Assembly (NCBI GenBank): GCA_050304855.1
Contig: JBNLEI010000278.1
Span: forward strand, 1-5,732
Length of the DNA stretch: 5,732 nt
Source of the DNA: Methylomarinum sp050304855
GTDB taxonomy: Bacteria; Pseudomonadota; Gammaproteobacteria; Methylococcales; Methylomonadaceae
Direction: 5' to 3'
Made by a program: the position numbers and the translations under genes
Shown here: positions 1 to 5,446 of the stretch, one piece after another
Layout: each line of letters starts with the position of its first letter
Numbering within the stretch: the first letter of the stretch is position 1
The notes under the pieces: model-generated
Told to the model about the DNA's origin: nothing
The model's database searches: none
Seen by the model: only the letters and a program-made list of their open reading frames with translations

Positions 1-6
1 AGGAGA

Positions 7-26
7 AAATATTAGGAAATATTAGG
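7..26. repeat. Tandem duplication, two copies of a 10-bp unit
   Basis: The unit AAATATTAGG occurs twice without a gap (7-16 and 17-26) and leads directly into the GGGGTCAGA half of the inverted repeat described next. The two copies are identical. This may be a small duplication made at the edge of a mobile or REP-like sequence, or simple slippage in AT-rich DNA. The window starts too close to tell whether further copies lie to the left. Confidence 0.6.
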
Positions 27-75
27 GGTCAGAGTAAAATTTATCTGTTATGTTGAATATACTAGGTTCTGCCCC
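25..75. repeat. Imperfect inverted repeat, REP or transposon-end-like
   Basis: GGGGTCAGA at 25-33 is matched in reverse complement by TCTGCCCC at 68-75, with one bulged T, giving 8 pairs around a 34-nt AT-rich loop. From memory, GGGGTCAGAGTAAAATTT-type sequence is common beside IS200-like and REP-associated tyrosine transposase genes in gammaproteobacteria. The sequence shows the repeat; its link to such elements is inference. No transposase frame is present in the window. It could be a solo REP-like unit or the end of an element that lies to the left. Confidence 0.35.
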
Positions 76-135
76 GATTTGGCTTAGATGCCACCCCCCT
101 GGACTCAGTTGGAGATTATCCTGATATGAAGGCAT

Positions 136-161
136 AAAAAAACCAGCATTTACGCTGGTTT
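136..161 (-). terminator. Rho-independent terminator of the tRNA-Val unit
   Basis: Read on the minus strand, the 8-bp stem AAACCAGC/GCTGGTTT (plus-strand arms 140-147 and 154-161) closes a 6-nt loop and is followed by a run of seven T (positions 142-136, partly shared with the stem). It begins about 33 nt after the tRNA 3' end, a normal distance for a tRNA transcript terminator. No coding region reaches it from the other side within the window. Confidence 0.85.
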
Positions 162-194
162 CAGGACATTTTCGGAATCTGTTAGAAGTCGGTT

Positions 195-270
195 TGGTGG
201 GCGCTGCAGGGATCGAACCTGCGACCCTCGCCTTGTAAGGGCGATGCTCTCCCAGCTGAGCTAAGCGCCC
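195..270 (-). tRNA. tRNA-Val (anticodon UAC)
   Basis: The minus strand gives a complete 76-nt cloverleaf. The acceptor stem GGGCGCT pairs with AGCGCCC, the D arm contains AGCTCAGCTGGGAGAGC, and the anticodon stem TCGCC/GGCGA closes the loop CTTACAA. The T arm carries the invariant GGTTCGATCC. The discriminator is A (198) and the CCA end is encoded (197-195). The anticodon TAC (plus-strand positions 235-237) reads valine GTA codons and, when modified as in other bacteria, the wider GTN box. The sequence is close to the well-known gammaproteobacterial tRNA-Val(UAC). It has its own -10 box and terminator, so it seems to be transcribed independently of the SPOR gene upstream. Confidence 0.97.
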
Positions 271-285
271 GACTAAAGAGCGGAA

Positions 286-314
286 ATTATACAATATATG
301 TAAAAAAAGAAAAG
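286..314 (-). promoter_or_regulatory. Promoter of tRNA-Val
   Basis: A perfect -10 hexamer TATAAT lies on the minus strand at 291-286. This is 15 nt before the mature tRNA 5' end, which would give a short leader of under ten bases for RNase P to remove. The -35 region at 17-bp spacing reads CTTTTC (314-309), a poor match to TTGACA, but the spacer is a very AT-rich T tract. The -10 assignment is strong and the -35 assignment is weak. Confidence 0.6.
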
Positions 315-363
315 AGCTTTTATGTCTGTTTTGTTCTAAAGGTTACGACAAAAATGTAGCCTT

Positions 364-383
364 AAAATCGCAACAAAGGCGAT
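364..383 (-). terminator. Weak terminator-like hairpin after the SPOR gene
   Basis: On the minus strand, ATCGC (383-379) pairs with GCGAT (371-367) around a 7-nt loop, followed by a run of only four T. It begins 11 nt after the SPOR gene stop. With a 5-bp stem and a short T run it is a poor intrinsic terminator, so transcription of the operon may end here inefficiently or read through towards tRNA-Val. It overlaps the palindrome GCGATCGC at 379-386. Confidence 0.3.
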
Positions 384-393
384 CGCGTATTGA

Positions 394-978
394 TCAACCG
401 TCCTGTTCCGTGACAATGACATCGATTCCGTTTTGTCGCAGACGTTCCTTGATACTGGAAACGCTGCTCGACTGCGTAAAAGGTCCCATTTTAACCCGAT
501 TCCACACGACATTGCCGACTTTGGCTTTTTCCACGCGCGATTCGATTCCCATCAAGGCCAGACGAGCACGTAGCTTGTCGGCTTCGGCGAATTCACGGAA
601 GGAGCCCGCTTGAATTATGTAGCGCGCGGCTTTGGCCTTGCCGACTCTTTCTTCCCGGGCGCGCGTTTTGATTTCGTAATCCGGAACGACCACTTCGGTT
701 TCCGGTAAAATAGTATAAAAGTCGTAGCGGGGTTCCTGCGGCTTTTTGTCCTGATGTTTGGGTTTGGTTGGCGTTTTCTTTGGTTTCTGAATGGCCACAG
801 GCTCTTTGCTTATCGCCGGTTGATTGGTTTCCGGAGCGGTGTTTCGCAGGAAATTGAGGAAGAACGCAAACACGCCGATCAATACGATTACCAACAACCA
901 CTTCCACCAGGCGATGCCAGATTTTTTTTGGGGGGCAGCTTTTTTTGGTTGAGCTCGGTGTTTGTAGTCTCTGGCCAT
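394..978 (-). CDS. SPOR-domain inner-membrane protein, FtsN-like
   Basis: This 194-residue bitopic protein probably acts at the division septum. A short basic cytoplasmic tail (residues 1-20, rich in Lys and Arg) precedes one membrane segment (about 22-43, starting AWWKWLL). A Lys/Pro-rich periplasmic linker follows (about 46-84), then a C-terminal SPOR domain (about 117-191) with the family hallmarks IQAGSF (122-127) and VKMGPF (162-167). SPOR domains bind peptidoglycan glycan strands stripped of stem peptides. The segment YDFYTILPETEVVVP (85-99) is a motif I recall from FtsN-like proteins of pseudomonads and relatives. It is much shorter than E. coli FtsN (319 residues) but near the size of the protein encoded after argS in other gammaproteobacteria. 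The ATG overlaps the argS stop (TAATG) and has only a weak GAAG upstream, suggesting translational coupling. SPOR membership is clear; that it is the functional FtsN is inferred from synteny and the linker motif. Confidence 0.9.
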   Translation of the reverse strand: MARDYKHRAQPKKAAPQKKSGIAWWKWLLVIVLIGVFAFFLNFLRNTAPETNQPAISKEPVAIQKPKKTPTKPKHQDKKPQEPRYDFYTILPETEVVVPDYEIKTRAREERVGKAKAARYIIQAGSFREFAEADKLRARLALMGIESRVEKAKVGNVVWNRVKMGPFTQSSSVSSIKERLRQNGIDVIVTEQDG

Positions 979-2738
979 TACATTGCTTCGGGTGCGTTGA
1001 TTTTGAGTAGATGCAAACCGTTAGCCAATACCTGTCTGACCGCTGCGATTAGGTTCAGGCGGGCGTCGCGAAGACCGCTTTCCTCAACCAGAAATTGATG
1101 TGCGTTATAGTAGGTGTGAAATTGGTTGGCCAGCTCGCGCAGATAATGGATCAATTGATGAGGTTCATGTTGGACGGCGGCCCGCTCCAACACTTCGGGA
1201 TATTTAGACAACGTCGTCAGCAGTGCTGATTCGTGCTCTTCGGTCAGTAGACTGAGATTGTCCATGCCCAGCACATGGTTGCGCTCCCAACCCTTTTCGT
1301 CCAGCTGGCGGAAAACGCTGCATACACGGGCGTGGGCGTATTGAACGTAATATACCGGATTTTCGTTGGTTTTCGATGTCGCGAGTCTGAGGTCGAAGTC
1401 CATATGTTGTTCGGATTTGCGCATGACGTAAAAAAATCGCGCCGCATCTTTACCGACCTCGTTCCGCAATTGCCGCAATGTGACGAATTCGCCGGAACGG
1501 GTCGACATTTGCACCTTTTCCGCTCCCCGATACAGGACGGCAAACTGCACCAGCAACACTTTCAGTTTCGATTCGTCGGCGCCCAGTGCTTGCATGGCAG
1601 CTTTGACTCGGGGGATATAGCCGTGGTGATCGGCGCCCCAAACGTTGATAATTTCGTCGAAACCGCGGTCCAGCTTATTCATATGGTAGGCGATATCGGA
1701 AGCGAAATAGGTACTCTGGCCGTTATCGCGAATGACCACGCGGTCTTTTTCGTCGCCGAGTTTGCCGGAGGCAAACCAAGTGGCGCCGTCTTTCACGTAA
1801 AGATGGCCGCCGTCCTTCAATCTTTGCAGGGCTTCCTTGATGGAACCGTCATCCATCAGCAAGCGCTCGGAAAACCAATGTTGATAAGTGACACCGAATT
1901 CTTCCAGGTCGACTTTGATGTCTTCCAGAATTTCGTTCAAGCCGGCCTGAAATAAATCGCGGTATTGGGTTGGACCGAGCAGGGTTTTGGCGCGTTCGAT
2001 CAAGCCGTCGATGTGTTTTTCCTTATCCCCCCCTTGGGGTTCGTCGGCCGGAATATCTTCCATGACCAACTCGGCTGGGCGGCGGTATTCGTTTTCGCTG
2101 CTTTTATAGAGATTAAAAGCGATTTCCCTGACATATTCGCCGCGATAGCCGTTGCTGGGAAACGGCACCACTTCGCCGCACTCTTCCAGATAACGAAGCC
2201 AAATGCTGGTGGCGAGAATATCCATCTGCCGACCGGCGTCATTGACGTAATATTCTCGTTCCACGGTGAAACCGGCCGCTTCCAGTAGATCGGCAACTGC
2301 GGAACCGTAAGCAGCCCCCCGTCCGTGACCGACATGTAACGGACCGGTAGGGTTGGCGGAAACGAATTCGACTTGAACTTTCTTTCCGGCGCCTATGCGA
2401 CTCACACCGAATTCACGTCCGCTATCGTGAATCTGTTTGACGATTTCGAATTGGGTATCGGCGTTGATGAAAAAATTAATGAAACCGGGCCCTACAATTT
2501 CGACTTTTGCAACAGAATTGTCGGAGGGAAGGGCGGCGACAACTTTTTCTGCGAGCTGTCTAGGGTTGGATTTGGCCGGTTTGGCCAGCAGCATCGCCAA
2601 GTTGGTGGCAAAATCGCCGTGTTGGGCGTCGCGGGCTCTTTCGATGATGATTTTGGGCGCTAACTCTCTATCAATAATGCCTTCAGATATAAGGACTTCA
2701 AGCGCCTGATCGAGCAGGCCTTCCAGCTTTTGTTTCAT
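978..2738 (-). CDS. argS: Arginyl-tRNA synthetase (class I)
   Basis: This cytoplasmic enzyme charges tRNA-Arg with arginine using ATP. The family is unusual in needing bound tRNA for amino-acid activation. At 586 residues it is full length (E. coli, 577). The N-terminal tRNA-binding domain spans about 1-90. The Rossmann catalytic core carries the HIGH signature as HVGH (135-138) within SANPTGPLHVGHGRG. The KMSKS counterpart reads VQMSTRSGEF (409-418), lacking the canonical lysine as in many bacterial ArgRS. The anticodon-binding DALR domain runs from about 465 to the C-terminus. A G7 tract on the coding strand (plus-strand C7, 2027-2033) encodes part of EPQGGDK (233-239) without breaking the frame. 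The start at 2738 matches the family N-terminus, although no good Shine-Dalgarno sequence is visible. It lies 59 bp after priA and overlaps the next gene by one base, so the three probably form one operon. Confidence 0.98.
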   Translation of the reverse strand: MKQKLEGLLDQALEVLISEGIIDRELAPKIIIERARDAQHGDFATNLAMLLAKPAKSNPRQLAEKVVAALPSDNSVAKVEIVGPGFINFFINADTQFEIVKQIHDSGREFGVSRIGAGKKVQVEFVSANPTGPLHVGHGRGAAYGSAVADLLEAAGFTVEREYYVNDAGRQMDILATSIWLRYLEECGEVVPFPSNGYRGEYVREIAFNLYKSSENEYRRPAELVMEDIPADEPQGGDKEKHIDGLIERAKTLLGPTQYRDLFQAGLNEILEDIKVDLEEFGVTYQHWFSERLLMDDGSIKEALQRLKDGGHLYVKDGATWFASGKLGDEKDRVVIRDNGQSTYFASDIAYHMNKLDRGFDEIINVWGADHHGYIPRVKAAMQALGADESKLKVLLVQFAVLYRGAEKVQMSTRSGEFVTLRQLRNEVGKDAARFFYVMRKSEQHMDFDLRLATSKTNENPVYYVQYAHARVCSVFRQLDEKGWERNHVLGMDNLSLLTEEHESALLTTLSKYPEVLERAAVQHEPHQLIHYLRELANQFHTYYNAHQFLVEESGLRDARLNLIAAVRQVLANGLHLLKINAPEAM

Positions 2739-2797
2739 TGTGTTAAAGAGTGGGAATAATCAAAAAATAACCGCGTATTATCCATGAAAACGAAAGA

Positions 2798-5026
2798 CTA
2801 ATAAAGATCGATCGGATCGACATCCAACGACCAACGCACTTTTTTGCTGGCCGGCATGCTTTCGATTTCCGCAATCAGTCTATCCAGCAGACTGTGTAGC
2901 TCTTTACGCTTTTCGCTTTGCAGTAACAATTGAAAGCGAAACTGCCCCGCCCGTCTGGCCATCGGTGCCGGAACCGGGCCTAATACATGGGTTTTCCCGT
3001 TATTGATTGTTTTCAAGATAGTGATGACGGCTGCCAGAAAAGACTGCGGTGCCTGAGCATTGGTGGCGTGGACTCGGAGTAGGGCCTGATAACTGAATGG
3101 CGGAAGCAATGCCAGTTTACGTTCTTCCAAGGCGGTTTTGGCGTATGCCTGGTAACCTTGTTTCAGTAAGGTCGTGAGCAGAGGATGGTCTGGTTGACGG
3201 GTTTGCAGCATGACTTTACCCTGTTTTTCTGCCCTCCCCGCGCGGCCAGCAACTTGTACAATGGTTTGTGCGAGTTTTTCGGCGCTGTGGAAGTCGATGC
3301 TAAACAAGCCGCTATCGACGTCCAACAGTGCAACCAACGTGACATTTGGAAAGTGATGGCCTTTGGCCAGCATTTGGGTACCCAGAATGATATCGGCATG
3401 GCCCTGATGGATCTGTGCCAGATAGTCTTCCAGCGAACCTTTGCGTTGAATGGTGTCGCGGTCCAGCCGCACCGTTTTCCGATCGGGGAACAATTCGGCC
3501 AGTGTTTTTTCGATACGTTCGGTACCCAGGCCTACGGCGCGCAGCTCGCCGCTTTGGCAGGCTGGACATTGGCGGATGAGGTGCTGCTCGGTGCCGCAAT
3601 GGTGACAGCGTAGTTTGTTCTCGTCATAGTGAATGACCAGATTGGCGTCGCAGCGGGGACAGCGGGAAACGTGGCCGCAGCTGTGGCACATCTGTACAGG
3701 AGCATAACCGCGGCGGTTTAAAAACAGTACCACTTGTTCCTGTTTTGCCAGAGTTTTTGTTATTTCCGCAATCAGCATTTCCGATAGGCCGTCGACGATT
3801 TTTTTATTCCGAATATCCAGTAGTTGAAATCGCGGTTGGATGGCGTTGCCGGCCCGTTCCGGCAAATGCAGCAGGTGGTACCGATTTAGCTTCACATTGT
3901 GCAAACTTTCCAGAGACGGCGTGGCTGAGCCCAATACTACGGGTATTCCCAGATTTCGCCCTCTCACCACGGCGACATCGCGGGCGGAAAAGCGGAAGCC
4001 TTCCTGTTGTTTGAAAGAGCTGTCGTGTTCCTCGTCGAGAATGATTAGGCCGGGCTTCCGCATCGGAGTAAACAGAGCCGAACGGGTACCGAGCATGATG
4101 CCGGCAGTCCCCTGTTGCATCTGTAGCCAAGCGTTCAGGCGTTGGGTGTCGGTCAGCTTGGAATGGCTGGATACGATCGGCACGGAAAATCGTTGGCGAA
4201 AACGCTGTTCCAATTGCGGAGTCAGTGTGATTTCCGGAAGAAGCACCAGAATTTGCAAGCCCTGCTGCAATACTTGATCGATAGCCTGCATATAGACTTC
4301 GGTTTTGCCGCTACCCGTCACTCCCTCGAGCAACAATACGGAAAATGTCCCGAGCTTAGAACAAATGCTGTCGATCGCTTTTTGCTGTTGGGAATTCGCG
4401 GTCAGCGGAGCTTGTTTGTTGAGTGTGGTCGAAGAAGGCGGTTTGAGACTACTGGATTCGGCGATCAGTTCTTTTTCTAACAATGCTTTCAGCGTGCTGC
4501 GCCAGTTGCTGTTCCAAGCGTTTAACGCCGAAACGCCCAGCGGGGCTTCGACACTTTGAAATAGTGTCAGCAGGGCTTGTTGCTTCGGTGCCCTTTTCAG
4601 TTGCGCCGGGTTAACCAGTTTACCTTTTGCGCTGAGGCAATAAGCTTTCTCTTGCTGAAGGAGCGCTGCTTTACCTTTGCGTAATGCAACCGGAAATGCT
4701 GTTGCCATCACTTCGCCCAGTGGATGATGATAGTAATGGGCGGCCCAACGGAGCAACTCCATATCCCCTTCTGACAGCAGCGGTTCTTGATCGAGAATGC
4801 TTTCAACGGTTTTTAAACGGTTTGTCGGCATATCGCTGTGTCGGCAAATTTCGATTAACACGCCGGTTTTGTTGCTTTTACCGAAGGGTACGCTGACCCG
4901 CAAACCGGGCTTTAGCCCGTTCACATCGATGGTTTCAGGCAATAGATAATCGAATATGCGGTTCAATGGCACTGGAACTGCAACTTTGCAAATCCGCGCA
5001 AGCTCGGGTTTTAACTTAGCCATCAT
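2798..5026 (-). CDS. priA: Primosomal replication restart helicase PriA
   Basis: PriA is a superfamily 2, 3'-5' DNA helicase. It recognises stalled forks and D-loops and reloads DnaB through PriB/PriC/DnaT. At 742 residues it matches the family (E. coli, 732). The N-terminal DNA-binding domain covers about 10-110. Helicase motifs follow in order: Walker A GVTGSGKTE (235-243, Lys241), Walker B DEEH (331-334), motif III GSATPS (366-371), motif V LGTQMLAKGHHFP (548-560) and motif VI QVAGRAGR (591-598). Eight cysteines (447, 450, 456, 459, 474, 477, 487, 490) form the two-zinc module inserted in the second helicase lobe. All key residues are present. The start is ambiguous between two adjacent ATG codons (5026 and 5023), and no strong Shine-Dalgarno sequence precedes either. 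It is the first gene of the apparent priA-argS-SPOR operon. Consensus DnaA boxes lie 61-83 bp upstream of its start. Confidence 0.98.
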   Translation of the reverse strand: MMAKLKPELARICKVAVPVPLNRIFDYLLPETIDVNGLKPGLRVSVPFGKSNKTGVLIEICRHSDMPTNRLKTVESILDQEPLLSEGDMELLRWAAHYYHHPLGEVMATAFPVALRKGKAALLQQEKAYCLSAKGKLVNPAQLKRAPKQQALLTLFQSVEAPLGVSALNAWNSNWRSTLKALLEKELIAESSSLKPPSSTTLNKQAPLTANSQQQKAIDSICSKLGTFSVLLLEGVTGSGKTEVYMQAIDQVLQQGLQILVLLPEITLTPQLEQRFRQRFSVPIVSSHSKLTDTQRLNAWLQMQQGTAGIMLGTRSALFTPMRKPGLIILDEEHDSSFKQQEGFRFSARDVAVVRGRNLGIPVVLGSATPSLESLHNVKLNRYHLLHLPERAGNAIQPRFQLLDIRNKKIVDGLSEMLIAEITKTLAKQEQVVLFLNRRGYAPVQMCHSCGHVSRCPRCDANLVIHYDENKLRCHHCGTEQHLIRQCPACQSGELRAVGLGTERIEKTLAELFPDRKTVRLDRDTIQRKGSLEDYLAQIHQGHADIILGTQMLAKGHHFPNVTLVALLDVDSGLFSIDFHSAEKLAQTIVQVAGRAGRAEKQGKVMLQTRQPDHPLLTTLLKQGYQAYAKTALEERKLALLPPFSYQALLRVHATNAQAPQSFLAAVITILKTINNGKTHVLGPVPAPMARRAGQFRFQLLLQSEKRKELHSLLDRLIAEIESMPASKKVRWSLDVDPIDLY

Positions 5027-5086
5027 TTATTGAGTCGGTTTGGAAGAAAAAAAGCTAAGTCTCATGATTAATTGAAAAAAATCGGG

Positions 5087-5121
5087 TTATGCACAGAAGT
5101 TGTGGATAACTTTGTGGATTG
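5087..5121. promoter_or_regulatory. DnaA-box cluster upstream of priA
   Basis: Two exact matches to TTATNCACA face each other: TTATGCACA on the plus strand (5087-5095) and TTATCCACA on the minus strand (5101-5109), separated by 5 bp. A third, degenerate site CAATCCACA (minus strand, 5121-5113, 7 of 9) follows in the same orientation as the second. TTATCCACA is the highest-affinity R-box form in E. coli. The sites lie 61-95 bp upstream of the priA start codon, where bound DnaA could regulate priA or titrate DnaA. The matches are seen directly; their function is inferred. Confidence 0.55.
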
Positions 5122-5170
5122 CGTATGAATTTAGCGTCTTAGTGTCGGTTTTTATTACATAAATGTTAAA

Positions 5171-5200
5171 TTGTCGGTAATCAAGGCAATATTATATAGT
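5171..5200 (+). promoter_or_regulatory. Possible plus-strand promoter
   Basis: TTGTCG (5171-5176, 4 of 6 to TTGACA) and TATAGT (5195-5200, 5 of 6 to TATAAT) are spaced by 18 bp. TATATA at 5193-5198 with a 16-bp spacer is an alternative. In AT-rich DNA such matches arise easily. What raises interest is the hairpin with a T run about 120-140 bp downstream on the same strand. A near-match to an IHF site (WATCAA-N4-TTR, 12 of 13) overlaps at 5179-5191. Confidence 0.25.
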
Positions 5201-5226
5201 TTTTATATTTCAGAGGCTTATAAAAA
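5200..5226. repeat. AT-rich inverted repeat
   Basis: TTTTTATA (5200-5207) is the exact reverse complement of TATAAAAA (5219-5226), with an 11-nt loop between. As RNA it would be a weak 8-bp A/U stem at the 5' end of the possible transcript starting near 5207. As DNA it is an easily melted segment between the DnaA boxes. No protein-binding site is recognised. Confidence 0.45.
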
Positions 5227-5291
5227 GCGGGACTTGTCTGCGAATGACGTGACGGGGCCGATAACATGGCCTCAGTGTAGCAAAATTAATG

Positions 5292-5300
5292 TGTGTATAA
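5292..5300 (-). promoter_or_regulatory. Third consensus DnaA box
   Basis: TTATACACA on the minus strand matches TTATNCACA exactly. It lies about 180 bp from the box pair at 5087-5109. Three exact consensus matches within 214 bp are far more than chance predicts (well under 0.1 expected). It also lies inside the possible small-RNA unit. Confidence 0.45.
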
Positions 5301-5317
5301 AACTGTACAAAAATCGC

Positions 5318-5341
5318 AAAAAACTCTATCGGCAGTTTTTT
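5318..5341 (+). terminator. Terminator-like hairpin, possibly bidirectional
   Basis: AAAAAACT (5318-5325) pairs with AGTTTTTT (5334-5341) across an 8-nt loop. Because the stem is made of A and T runs, it provides a T run on either strand. There are only two non-A/T pairs, so the stem is weak compared with the tRNA terminator at 136-161. On the plus strand it would end the possible small RNA; on the minus strand it could stop transcription coming from beyond 5447. Confidence 0.35.
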
Positions 5342-5446
5342 ACCTATGATCTGATACCCGTTGTTATGTTTATTTAAATCAATATAAGAGGCGTAAATCG
5401 AATAGGTAAAAAGAAAGTGTTGATCGAATGAAAAATGGTGCGATGT

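Larger units (their letters stand above)
5207..5341 (+). ncRNA. Candidate small RNA, unrecognised
   Basis: This is a hypothesis built from three pieces: promoter-like hexamers at 5171-5200, an internal hairpin GGGGCC/GGCCTC (5254-5259 with 5268-5273, one G-U pair, 8-nt loop), and a terminal hairpin with a T run ending at 5341. The product would be about 135 nt. It matches no riboswitch or small-RNA family that I recognise. The same strand holds a 68-codon frame starting with TTG at 5171, but it has no ribosome binding site or familiar motif, so I do not call it a gene. Confidence 0.2.

Noticed and set aside
22..294. Minus-strand 90-codon frame containing GRLAQLGEHRPYKA
   Set aside because: It is the translation of the tRNA-Val gene and its terminator. 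This peptide is a familiar artefact of reading through a tRNA gene.
379..386. Palindrome GCGATCGC, the cyanobacterial HIP1 motif
   Set aside because: I noticed it only once, between genes, whereas HIP1 is abundant in genomes that use it. The genes here are gammaproteobacterial in type and order.
1275..1955. Plus-strand 226-codon frame opposite argS
   Set aside because: It lies entirely antisense to a full-length argS with all catalytic motifs. Long antisense frames are expected opposite such genes.
2027..2033. G7 tract in argS as a phase-variation switch
   Set aside because: argS is essential, the frame is intact, and a single 7-base run in a surface segment gives no reason to expect switching.
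2739..2797. Promoter or terminator between priA and argS
   Set aside because: GATAAT resembles a -10 box but its -35 region matches only 3 of 6, and the AT stem before the T run has about four pairs. Neither is good enough to call, so I treat the genes as one operon.
5171..5377. Plus-strand 68-codon frame upstream of priA
   Set aside because: It starts with TTG, has no ribosome binding site, shows no familiar motif and runs through both AT hairpins. A chance frame in AT-rich DNA is more likely.
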